From Mitsuokella sp047974105 (GTDB lineage: Bacteria; Bacillota; Negativicutes; Selenomonadales; Selenomonadaceae): DNA of 64,000 nt. How positions within the stretch are numbered: the stretch's first letter is position 1; each line of letters begins with the position of its first letter. The DNA lies in the NCBI RefSeq assembly GCF_047974105.1, contig NZ_JBHYRS010000001.1, positions 496,001-560,000 of the forward strand, read 5' to 3'. The position numbers were made by a program, and so were the translations under genes. The notes under the pieces were generated by a model. It did not search any database. It had not been told where the DNA came from and worked only from the letters and a program-made list of their open reading frames with translations. Below, piece after piece: positions 1 through 7,422 of this stretch.

Positions 1-912
1 CGAATCCAGCAGTGATTCTGTAATTGCTGCAAAATTTACAGCAACGAAGGGCCCGGAAGACCTCGGTGACGCATTATGGATACTTTGGGCAAACAGCTCT
101 TTGCCCGTCCCGCTTTCTGCCTGAATCAGGACAGTCGATTCCGATGCTGCAAATCGTTTGGCGATTCGCACTGCCTTCTGCAATGCAAAAGAACTGCCAA
201 GAATATCTTCAAAATGATACACTGCCGCCGTATGCTCTTCCTGATGTTTACGCGTGACCACATCTTCCAGCCGACTGACTTCCTGACGCAAATGCGCACT
301 TTCTTTTTCATAATGATGCCCTGCAGCAATAAAGCCGACCATATCACGTACATATTTTGCTGAAAGAAAATCTGCATAATACGGCAGGATGCCCAATCGG
401 GATAAAAGCTCCACAAGTGAGGTTATATCGATAAGGCGTGTATGGATATCCACAATCTTTTCAATGGAAGATGGCACCAGCTGAGCTTCTCCCGGCGTCA
501 CGGCAACTTTTGCTACATGCGGATCCTTCATGCCAGGATAATAGGCATAATAATTCAAATGGTCAATTCCCAGCGTCTGCAAAAGTGATATCGTATCATC
601 GGCCGATGATTTTGCATCATTGACCAGCAGTACATTGGTCCCTGTCGGTATCTCGAATAATTTGTTGACTGCATGATAATTGATAGAGCGGCGTGCTATC
701 ATGAACGGTGTATTATCTGTTACATGCTTTCTGGCTCGTGCATATGACAACTGACTGGAAAAGACAGCAAAGTCTGCATCAATTTTTTCTGGCAGATTGC
801 CTTCAATATAATAATCACTGATATTGACGCGGCTGCCCAGCAGGTCGTGCAGCTGCTCACGGCAGCTGTACGACGTCTTGCGTCCCATAGCAATCAATGC
901 GATGTGTTTCAC
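1..912 (-). CDS. Sigma-54-dependent transcriptional activator (partial, 3' end outside window)
   Basis: Only the first 304 codons are inside the window; the frame stays open through position 1. It starts with GTG at 912, eight bases after AGGAGG. Residues 1-200 form an alpha/beta sensory region of the type found in PrpR-like regulators, residues 200-225 are a short coiled linker, and from about residue 233 the AAA+ domain begins, with Walker A (AESGTGKE, 265-272) and the following VAVNFAAITESLL block. The first Walker residue is Ala where most family members have Gly. The missing part should hold the GAFTGA loop and a Fis-type HTH. It is divergent from an operon that has a sigma-54 promoter, so it is very probably the local activator of yjiH-yjiG-iadA; that link is inferred from position. 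Confidence 0.9.
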   Translation of the reverse strand, partial: MKHIALIAMGRKTSYSCREQLHDLLGSRVNISDYYIEGNLPEKIDADFAVFSSQLSYARARKHVTDNTPFMIARRSINYHAVNKLFEIPTGTNVLLVNDAKSSADDTISLLQTLGIDHLNYYAYYPGMKDPHVAKVAVTPGEAQLVPSSIEKIVDIHTRLIDITSLVELLSRLGILPYYADFLSAKYVRDMVGFIAAGHHYEKESAHLRQEVSRLEDVVTRKHQEEHTAAVYHFEDILGSSFALQKAVRIAKRFAASESTVLIQAESGTGKELFAQSIHNASPRSSGPFVAVNFAAITESLLDS

Positions 913-954
913 TGGTCTTCCTCCTAATGGGATAAAACGGGATTCTTCCCTATT

Positions 955-968
955 ATATCATATGATAT
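955..968. promoter_or_regulatory. 14-bp perfect palindrome in the divergent intergenic region
   Basis: ATATCATATGATAT is self-complementary and lies 43 bp upstream of the activator start codon. It could be an autoregulatory operator, but AT-rich palindromes also arise by chance. Function is inferred only. Confidence 0.35.
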
Positions 969-996
969 TCCCATTGATACCATAAATATTACACTT

Positions 997-1025
997 TACT
1001 GTATCTTTCTTTATGTATACTGTAT
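997..1025 (+). promoter_or_regulatory. Candidate upstream activating sequence (direct repeats)
   Basis: Two copies of TACTGTAT (997-1004 and 1018-1025) are spaced 21 bp start to start, two helical turns, so both face the same side of the DNA. They lie about 100-130 bp upstream of the sigma-54 promoter, the usual range for enhancer-binding-protein sites. Assignment to the neighbouring activator is inference. Confidence 0.4.
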
Positions 1026-1126
1026 TCTTTACAACTTTATTATTGGCTTGTGACCTGTGAATATACAATGCTTCTGTGGTAATCATCTGCGGAAAAATTA
1101 TTTTATTTTTATGGGAAAGAAAAAGT

Positions 1127-1142
1127 TGGCATCATTCTTGCA
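1127..1142 (+). promoter_or_regulatory. Sigma-54 (-24/-12) promoter
   Basis: TTGGCA, then TTGCA, with exactly ten bases between the invariant GG (1128-1129) and GC (1140-1141). This matches the TGGCAC-N5-TTGCA consensus closely. It predicts transcription from about 1153 into the gene starting at 1204, and a sigma-54 activator is encoded divergently next to it. Confidence 0.85.
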
Positions 1143-1203
1143 TCTTTATTTAGTGTCGACATGATATCTTCATTCAGATTCGTAACACAAGGAGGAATTT
1201 CAT

Positions 1204-1878
1204 ATGGAAAAGAAGGATGCCCCCAAGATTAAAGTCGGCTGGGTTGGCTATGCCGCTTTTATTTTCGCTATCATCTTGTTCTCCGGAATTTTTTCATCTT
1301 CGGACACCTGGCTCAGGGTATTCGACTTCAACGTTCTCAACGGTAAATTCGGTACCATTCCGCCAGGAGCCGAAAAAGCCTTGGACTTCCGCGGTGCCGG
1401 CGGTACCGGTGCACGTGATGGTTTCCTTTTCGCCATTGAACTCATCCCTGCCGTCATTCTCGCCCTCGGCATCGTCAATGTCATTGACGGACTCGGCGGT
1501 CTGCGTGCTGCGCAAAAGCTCATGACACCAATTCTGAAGCCTCTGCTTGGTATTCCAGGCATCACAGCGCTGGCAAGTATCGCCAATATGCAGAGCACCG
1601 ATGCCGCAGCCGGCATGGTCAAGGAACTCTATGACCAAGGTGAGATTACAGATAAGGAGCGTTCTATCCTCATCGCTTATCAGACCAGTGCTTCTGCTTT
1701 CATCACCAACTATTTTTCCTCAGGAGCCGCAGTCTTCAGCTTTATTCTGACACCAATCATCATCCCACTCATCGTCATGTTCGTCTTCAAGATTATCGGC
1801 GGCAATCTCATGCGTATTTATCTGAAGATGTTCTATAAGGAAAATGCAAATGGAGGGAATGAAAATGGCAACGCCTGA
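1204..1878 (+). CDS. yjiH: YjiH-like nucleoside-recognition (Gate) domain membrane protein
   Basis: A 224-residue integral membrane protein. One hydrophobic helix is near residues 12-32, followed by a Gly-rich stretch and further helices around 75-100 and 175-210. The middle segment (IPGITALASIANMQSTDAAA) has the Ser/Thr/Asn-rich look of nucleoside-recognition Gate domains. In E. coli yjiH and yjiG stand beside iadA, and the same three genes occur here in one operon, which supports the name. The likely role is half of a two-part permease for an aspartyl or isoaspartyl product; the substrate has not been shown from sequence. GGAGGA stands eight bases before the ATG. Confidence 0.85.
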   Translation: MEKKDAPKIKVGWVGYAAFIFAIILFSGIFSSSDTWLRVFDFNVLNGKFGTIPPGAEKALDFRGAGGTGARDGFLFAIELIPAVILALGIVNVIDGLGGLRAAQKLMTPILKPLLGIPGITALASIANMQSTDAAAGMVKELYDQGEITDKERSILIAYQTSASAFITNYFSSGAAVFSFILTPIIIPLIVMFVFKIIGGNLMRIYLKMFYKENANGGNENGNA

Positions 1879-2353
1879 TACTGCAAAAACAGAAAAGAAG
1901 AAAAATATTCTCGACCTCTTCATTGACGGTGCCCGCAACGGCTTTACCATTGGCACGACGAGCCTGCTGCCGAATGTCATCATGGCATTTGTCATCATCC
2001 GCATTCTCGATGTCACGGGCCTTCTTCATCTCATCGGTATTGTCTGCGCGCCAATCATGGCGTTATGGGGCCTCCCCGGTGAAGCTGCTACGGTACTCGT
2101 CACGGCCATCATGAGCATGGGCGGCGGCATCGGCGTGGCCATGAGCCTCTATACTTCCGGCATCCTTGACCCCGCTGCCCTGACTTCTCTTGTACCTGCT
2201 ATTTACCTTATCGGCAATCCTGTACAGAATGTCGGACGCTGCCTTGGTATTTCCGGCGTCAATACGAAGCATTACGTCGCTATCATCAGCATCTGCTTCA
2301 TTAATGCACTGCTTTCCATTTGGGTTATGCGCTTCCTGCTGTTGTTCTTCTAA
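1865..2353 (+). CDS. yjiG: YjiG-like Gate-domain membrane protein
   Basis: A 162-residue membrane protein with about four hydrophobic segments and a conserved GNPVQNVGR block near residues 118-126. The start at 1865 (MATPDTAK) is chosen because GGAGGG at 1852-1857 is correctly spaced for it; ATGs at 1844 and 1859 are too early or too close. It overlaps the end of the yjiH-like gene by 14 bases, which implies translational coupling. Together the two proteins look like a split version of a single nucleoside-recognition transporter. Sequence alone does not tell whether they import dipeptides or export aspartate. Confidence 0.82.
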   Translation: MATPDTAKTEKKKNILDLFIDGARNGFTIGTTSLLPNVIMAFVIIRILDVTGLLHLIGIVCAPIMALWGLPGEAATVLVTAIMSMGGGIGVAMSLYTSGILDPAALTSLVPAIYLIGNPVQNVGRCLGISGVNTKHYVAIISICFINALLSIWVMRFLLLFF

Positions 2354-2411
2354 GCTCTTAAATAACAATATATCTTAGTTTGTATTTTATTTCTTTGAAA
2401 GGATGAGTACT

Positions 2412-3602
2412 ATGTCAGATAAACCATTCTTCACAATGATTCGCAATGCCCATATCTACGCTCCCGAAGATCTTGGCATTCAGGATATACTTCTGGCCGG
2501 CGAAAAAATTGCCGGCATCGGCAAAGGAATTGAACCGCCACAGGGCATTGAATGCCGTGAAATCGACCTCAAAAATGCACGGGTACTGCCGGGATTCATT
2601 GATGGCCATGTCCATATGATTGGCGGCGGCGGTGAAGGCGGCTTTCATACGCGCACGCCGGAACTCGTACTCTCGAAGGTCACGCTGTCCGGTGTCACGA
2701 CCGTCTGCGGTCTTCTTGGTACCGACGGCACGACGCGTCACGTTGAAAGTCTGCTCGCTAAGGCCAGAGGCCTTGAAAACGAAGGTCTTTCTACCTACAT
2801 CTACACAGGAGCCTACGAACTTCCTACCCCAACTATCACTGGCAGTGTGCGCAAGGATATCGTCATGATTGACAAAATCATCGGCGCTGGCGAAATTGCC
2901 ATGAGCGACCATCGTTCCGGTCAGCCTCAAGCCTGGGATTACCGCCGTCTTGCAGCCGAGACACGCGTTGGCGGCATGATCAGCGGCAAATGCGGTATTA
3001 TCAACATGCATATGGGCGATGGCAAAAACGGCCTCAAATATCTCTTTGAGATTACTGAAGATGGTGAGATTCCTAAAACGCAGTTCCTGCCCACTCATAT
3101 CAACCGCAATAAGAATCTTTTTGCTGAAGGCATCAAATGGGCTAAAGAAGGCGGCTATATGGATATCACTTCAGGCATTGACCCCAGCCATCCGGGGTCT
3201 GAGAACGCTGTAAAGCCAAGTGAAGCTGCCAAAAGAGCACTCGATGCAGGTGTTCCCCTCTCCCACATCACTATGAGTTCTGATGGCAACGGCAGTATGC
3301 CGGTCTTTGATGAGGCCGGCAACCCAATCGGTGTGGGCGTCGGCGACCAGCATTCGATGTTCACGGAATTCCGTGATATGGTCCAAAAAGAAAATATCCC
3401 CATCAATGAGGCTATTCAGATTCTCAGCACCAATGTCGCCAAGGCCCTCAAGATTTACCCGAAAAAAGGCTTGCTGGCACCGCAGAGTGATGCTGACTTC
3501 ATCGTTATCTCTGATGATTTCGAGCTTGAGCATGTCTGGGCAAGAGGACAGCAAATGGTCGCTGACGGACAGGCAATTGTCAAAGGTACGTTCGAAGATT
3601 AA
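2412..3602 (+). CDS. iadA: Beta-aspartyl (isoaspartyl) dipeptidase
   Basis: A 396-residue amidohydrolase. It hydrolyses beta-aspartyl dipeptides formed when Asn/Asp residues isomerise during protein ageing. The HxH metal pair is at 66-68 (GFIDGHVHM), followed by the family's Gly-rich GGGGEGG loop. Downstream come the SDHRSGQP region and the late SSDGNGSMP block that carries the catalytic Asp. Length matches E. coli IadA (390). The start at 2412 is set by GAAAGG about nine bases upstream; the ATG at 2403 is directly abutted by that site. It is the third gene of the sigma-54-controlled operon and is closed by a strong terminator. Confidence 0.95.
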   Translation: MSDKPFFTMIRNAHIYAPEDLGIQDILLAGEKIAGIGKGIEPPQGIECREIDLKNARVLPGFIDGHVHMIGGGGEGGFHTRTPELVLSKVTLSGVTTVCGLLGTDGTTRHVESLLAKARGLENEGLSTYIYTGAYELPTPTITGSVRKDIVMIDKIIGAGEIAMSDHRSGQPQAWDYRRLAAETRVGGMISGKCGIINMHMGDGKNGLKYLFEITEDGEIPKTQFLPTHINRNKNLFAEGIKWAKEGGYMDITSGIDPSHPGSENAVKPSEAAKRALDAGVPLSHITMSSDGNGSMPVFDEAGNPIGVGVGDQHSMFTEFRDMVQKENIPINEAIQILSTNVAKALKIYPKKGLLAPQSDADFIVISDDFELEHVWARGQQMVADGQAIVKGTFED

Positions 3603-3639
3603 TGTCACTGGACAAACTACAATACATATAATTACAACA

Positions 3640-3671
3640 AAAATGGAGCAGATTTTTCTGCTCCATTTTTT
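3640..3671. terminator. Bidirectional intrinsic terminator
   Basis: An 11-bp stem (AATGGAGCAGA with its complement), a 3-nt T loop, and A/T runs on both flanks. It serves iadA on the plus strand and the exported RelA-like gene on the minus strand. Confidence 0.9.
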
Positions 3672-3700
3672 ACATAATGAATTTTGCCTGCGGTGTTTAT

Positions 3701-4576
3701 TTAAGCTGCCAGCGGCCAGCTGATATCTCTAGCCCCCTTCGGCTCGACGACTTCTGCATTATAAGCAATGCTAAGACGCGTTGCTTCTTCGATTTCCTCA
3801 GCGGTCGAGGCCGGGTTGCGGCGGATTTCGTAGACTTCATGAGAAGCCTGTTTGATGGCAAAGGACTGCGGCGTGTGGAACTGCAGCTCAACGCGCGTAC
3901 CGAAAGGGCTCAGCAGATGGACGTTGACGCCCTGATAGAACTTGCCTCCCCAAGCGTTGTGGAATTTCTCGACACGGTAGCCTTTTTCCGTAAGTACCGC
4001 CAATGCCTTTGGCACCATCTCGCTGTAATCTTCAGCCGAGCAGGTCAGCGTATAGCGAAGGACATCGCTGACGCCGGCAGCAGCGGCCATCAGGCTGACC
4101 TGGTCCTCTTCCGCATCGCTTTCAATCTTGCGGGCCAGGCTGTCCATGCTCTTGAGGCGGTACTCGAGCCCCTGCAGGTGTGCAGAGGATTTTTCCAGCG
4201 TGCGCATGTCGGCAGTAACCTCAGGCTCAGCCGTCTCAGCCTTGCTCAGCAGGGCTTCAGCCAAGAGACGGCTGCGCTGCTTCCTGGTCAGGCGGTCGCC
4301 GCCTTTGCCGAGCTGTCTCGTATCGACAGCCTCATTGTCCACCATGACCGCAGCCAGGGCCTTATTGGGGCTTGGCGCTGCGTAGCCGGGCAGTATGTGG
4401 ATTGGTGAAAGTACGGCCATCACCATGATGACGGCGGCCGTCAGGCTGCGCATAAACGCGCCGGCCCCTGTCACCTTACGCGAAAAGCGCGCCGGCTTAA
4501 ATTTACGGAACGAGCGCGTGACACCGCGTCCCGTCTTCTTATTATGGATTTCCGTCAGCTCTTGTCCTGCCTTCAT
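3701..4576 (-). CDS. Exported RelA/SpoT-fold (pyrophosphokinase-like) protein
   Basis: A 291-residue protein with a basic N-terminus, a hydrophobic segment at about 41-62 and a plausible signal-peptidase site after GYA (about 64-67), so it should leave the cytoplasm. Residues 135-255 resemble the RelA/SpoT synthetase fold: a helix before DVLRYTL (171-177), YQGVN (214-218) where classical enzymes have YxSxH, and VELQFHT (229-235) matching the catalytic Glu-x-Gln-x-[RH]-Thr strand. There is no HD hydrolase, TGS or ACT domain. From memory this resembles secreted ATP:nucleotide 3'-pyrophosphokinases of Streptomyces and RelA-like modules of phage or toxin proteins. The start at 4576 is preferred over 4582 because GGAGGG is then seven bases away. 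It is monocistronic. Enzyme activity is unproven. Confidence 0.72.
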   Translation of the reverse strand: MKAGQELTEIHNKKTGRGVTRSFRKFKPARFSRKVTGAGAFMRSLTAAVIMVMAVLSPIHILPGYAAPSPNKALAAVMVDNEAVDTRQLGKGGDRLTRKQRSRLLAEALLSKAETAEPEVTADMRTLEKSSAHLQGLEYRLKSMDSLARKIESDAEEDQVSLMAAAAGVSDVLRYTLTCSAEDYSEMVPKALAVLTEKGYRVEKFHNAWGGKFYQGVNVHLLSPFGTRVELQFHTPQSFAIKQASHEVYEIRRNPASTAEEIEEATRLSIAYNAEVVEPKGARDISWPLAA

Positions 4577-4677
4577 TTGCATTCCCTCCAGACGACGTTG
4601 TTATCTTTCTTACAGGTATATCATAGCAAGCGAAACTTGAAAACAACTGATTGCTTCTGAAAACTATATGAAAATCG

Positions 4678-4710
4678 AAAAAGTCAGCCAAAATCCAGGC
4701 TGACTTTTTC
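4678..4710 (-). terminator. Intrinsic terminator after the MATE gene
   Basis: AAAAAGTCAGCC pairs with GGCTGACTTTTT around an 8-nt loop, with a T run on the minus strand. It ends the MATE/SEC-C transcription unit just before the RelA-like gene's promoter region. Confidence 0.85.
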
Positions 4711-4721
4711 TTATTCCTTCA

Positions 4722-6074
4722 TTATAAAGTTTCAGCAAAGCGTTTCTGTATCGTATGCAGGCGCAGAGAAAGGAACACCGCGCCAACGGCAATGCCAAGA
4801 ATCAGGCCGCACCAGTAGCCATACGGGCCGAGCTGCGTAAACGCCGCCAAGGCCCAGCCAACAGGCAGTCCGATGACCCAGTAAGAAACGACGGCGAGTA
4901 CAAAGGTCACGTGCACATCCTTATAGCCGCGCAGTGCCCCCTGCAAAGGCGCGTCGATGCTGTCGGCCAGCTGCAGAAATACCGCAAAGACGAGAAAGAC
5001 GACCAGAAGCTCCTGTACATCCGGACTCGATGTATAAAGACTTGCAATGACATCGCGAAACTGCACGAGCAGCAGGGCAAGGCTGCCCTCAAACAAAAAC
5101 GTCAGCAGCCGCCCGAGACGGATGAACGCCGCCGCGTCCTCACTTCTGCCCGCACCAATCTCAAAACCGACGAGAATCGTCAAGGCCATGCTGGCGGAAA
5201 GCGGAATCATGTAGATGAGCGTCGTAAAGCTCATAGCCGCCTGATGCGCCGCGACGACCGTCGTGCCGTAAATCGTCATGAACAGGCCGACGGCGCTGAA
5301 GATGCTCATCTCACAGAACATCGTGCTGCCAATCGGAATGCCAAGGGACAGGGCCTTTTTCCATTCCGCAGGATGGGGATGCGGCAGCCCGCGAAAGACA
5401 TGGTAGTTGCGAAAAGGCTCGATGCAGCTGACCACGAGGATATTGCAGAGAAAATTCAGCACAAAGGCAATGGCCGAACCGATGCCCGCGCCGATACCGC
5501 CAAAGGCCGGCACGCCCAATGCCCCGTACATAAAGACATAATTCGCCGCTACATTGACCGGCACGGTCAGCAGCGTCACCATCATCGTCAAACGCGTGTA
5601 GCCGTGAGCATCGATGAGATTGCGCAAGACGCCCGACAGGAAAATCGGCACGATGCCAAAGGCAATTGCGATGAGATAGCCGGCCGCCACATGAGCAACC
5701 TTGGGTTCAAGACGAAGATAGTCAAGAATGAACGGCACAAAGAGGATGCCAAGCAGCAGAAAGAGAAAAGCCAGGCCCAAGGACCAGTAAAAACCCTGAC
5801 GCACGACAAAGGCGATTTCCTTTTTCTCCCCTGCCCCATAATGCTGCGAGATGACCGGCGTCAGTACCGAAATGACACCGAGAAACGAGCCAAAGAACGG
5901 CATGAAGAGGTTCGAACCAACGGCCACGCCCGCCAGGTCCTGCTCACTAACGTGGCCGGACATGACGGTATCAAAAAATCCCGTCGATGTCAGGGCAATC
6001 TGCGTGATGAAGATGGGCAGCAGCACCGCAAAGAATTTCTTTGCTTTTTTCTTATATTGTGGCTGATAGCTCAT
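4722..6074 (-). CDS. MATE family multidrug/toxin efflux protein
   Basis: A 450-residue polytopic protein with about twelve hydrophobic helices in two homologous halves. Near the N-terminus it has the family patterns (FFDTVMSGHVSEQDLAGVAVG, FGSFLGVISVLTPVISQHYG); the second half repeats them (GIPIGSTMFCEMSIFSAVG). It belongs to the NorM/DinF superfamily, which exports organic cations using Na+ or H+ gradients. The coupling ion and drug range cannot be read from sequence. It follows the SEC-C gene by a few bases and is probably co-transcribed with it; a terminator follows. Confidence 0.9.
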   Translation of the reverse strand: MSYQPQYKKKAKKFFAVLLPIFITQIALTSTGFFDTVMSGHVSEQDLAGVAVGSNLFMPFFGSFLGVISVLTPVISQHYGAGEKKEIAFVVRQGFYWSLGLAFLFLLLGILFVPFILDYLRLEPKVAHVAAGYLIAIAFGIVPIFLSGVLRNLIDAHGYTRLTMMVTLLTVPVNVAANYVFMYGALGVPAFGGIGAGIGSAIAFVLNFLCNILVVSCIEPFRNYHVFRGLPHPHPAEWKKALSLGIPIGSTMFCEMSIFSAVGLFMTIYGTTVVAAHQAAMSFTTLIYMIPLSASMALTILVGFEIGAGRSEDAAAFIRLGRLLTFLFEGSLALLLVQFRDVIASLYTSSPDVQELLVVFLVFAVFLQLADSIDAPLQGALRGYKDVHVTFVLAVVSYWVIGLPVGWALAAFTQLGPYGYWCGLILGIAVGAVFLSLRLHTIQKRFAETL

Positions 6075-6077
6075 GCC

Positions 6078-7283
6078 TCACTGTTCATCCTTGCGCAGGC
6101 AGCAGTTCTTATACTTCTTGCCGCTGCCGCACGGACAGGGGTCGTTGCGTCCGACTTTGGGCTTGCGCACCTGATCAAACGGGATGATGCGGCCCTGACC
6201 GCTCTTTTCCATGAGCTCCGCCGGCGTATGGCCCTTAAGCTGCCAAAGGTGTGTCTCATTATTGAAAGCAGCGAGGACGGGCACGATGGCCTCAGCTTTA
6301 TCCTCATCCTTCATGAGCCCGAGTTCTTCCAGATATTCGACAGCTTCCTGCAGGGAGCCGCCATTCTGCAGCAGGATGAGGATTTCTCCGGCCACATCAG
6401 CCGCTTTCAGAACATCATAGCCATGTTCTTTCATAAAGAAGGCAATGAGCGCACGGTACGACGGTGTGTCCGGCGTATACGTATCCGCACCGGCAGCATG
6501 AACTTCCTCGTACGTGAGCTTGGCAAAATCAAGGTCGCTGCGGCGCAGCTGTTCATTCTCAAGCTTTTCCTCATCAATGAGCGTATAGTATTTGACCCCC
6601 TGCGGCAGCGCCGTCACGATATTTTTCCAGCACGAGACATTGAGCATGACACCGGCAAAATCCATAAAGCTGATTTCAGCACGCTGTTTTTCGTCAAGAT
6701 AAGAGAGCACGGCTTCGTAGAGCTGCTCAAAGTTCATATAGCCATAGTGATAGAGCAGCCCGGCCGCCAGGCGCGCCATCTCCGTGTTGCGGGCCACGAG
6801 TGCCGGATATGTCTCATCATTCATACGCGAGAAAACCGCCAGTACCTCTTCCGGCATATACCAGACCAGGCCGTCCCCTTCTTTGCCGCAGGACAAGAAG
6901 CCGAGGCCGCGCAGATAGTCAAGGCGTTCATCGTCCTCGCCCAGCTTTCGCGAAAGGCCGTCATGCTCGACAAAGTCTTTGAAACAGACGTACTCTTCTT
7001 CCAAAAGCGATGGCAGCCAGCGGGCGGCAAATTCTTCTACAGCCGGCACGAGGCGTTCGATGAGCTCGGCCTTTTTAAGGGAGCTTGCTCCCGTCACGTT
7101 GAGATTGAAGCGGATATCGTCAAGCTCCGCCTTCGTCATAGCAGCCATCATGCCGGCCAGTGTGCGCTTCTCCGGCAGTTTGTGGCGGTAAAGCTGTTTC
7201 CTGCGCTCTTCCCGACCCTCGGCCATCATTGCTTCGAGACTCTCTTCTGTGTCCATTGCCATGAACTTCTGATCCTGTTCCAA
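6078..7283 (-). CDS. SEC-C motif protein of unknown function
   Basis: A protein of about 401 residues ending in a zinc-binding SEC-C motif (GRNDPCPCGSGKKYKNCC), nearly identical to the tail of SecA elsewhere in this window. Upstream is a SAP-like helical segment (KAELDDIRFNLNVTGASSLK) and a mostly helical acidic body with no recognised enzyme motif. SEC-C tails bind Zn2+ and often contact SecB, ribosomes or other partners, so an adaptor or chaperone-linked role is possible but not shown. The start is uncertain: TTG at 7283 has an upstream AGGG, ATG at 7310 has no convincing ribosome site, and an ATG lies eight codons downstream. Confidence 0.75.
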   Translation of the reverse strand: MEQDQKFMAMDTEESLEAMMAEGREERRKQLYRHKLPEKRTLAGMMAAMTKAELDDIRFNLNVTGASSLKKAELIERLVPAVEEFAARWLPSLLEEEYVCFKDFVEHDGLSRKLGEDDERLDYLRGLGFLSCGKEGDGLVWYMPEEVLAVFSRMNDETYPALVARNTEMARLAAGLLYHYGYMNFEQLYEAVLSYLDEKQRAEISFMDFAGVMLNVSCWKNIVTALPQGVKYYTLIDEEKLENEQLRRSDLDFAKLTYEEVHAAGADTYTPDTPSYRALIAFFMKEHGYDVLKAADVAGEILILLQNGGSLQEAVEYLEELGLMKDEDKAEAIVPVLAAFNNETHLWQLKGHTPAELMEKSGQGRIIPFDQVRKPKVGRNDPCPCGSGKKYKNCCLRKDEQ

Positions 7284-7350
7284 AAAATTTCCCTGTCCTT
7301 TCCTAAACATCCATATCTCACAATATGCTCATGATTCCTATCAGTAAAAT

Positions 7351-7421
7351 GGCCCCGCCTACTTCGGCAGGGCTATAAAGAAATAACTAAATTAACAAAT
7401 GAACGAAGCAGCGGGGCTTTT
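7351..7421 (-). terminator. Possible long-loop terminator after the amidase gene
   Basis: GCCCCGC-TGCTTCG (minus strand) pairs with CGAAGTAGGCGGGGC around a loop of about 37 nt and is followed by CCATTTT. The loop is long and the T run is weak, so termination efficiency is doubtful. Confidence 0.4.
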
Positions 7422-7422
7422 A

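Noticed and set aside
4755..7334. A very long open frame on the plus strand (859 codons)
   Set aside because: It is antisense to the MATE and SEC-C genes, has a very Arg/His/Gln-rich product, no ribosome site and no domain. It arises from the codon bias of the genes opposite.
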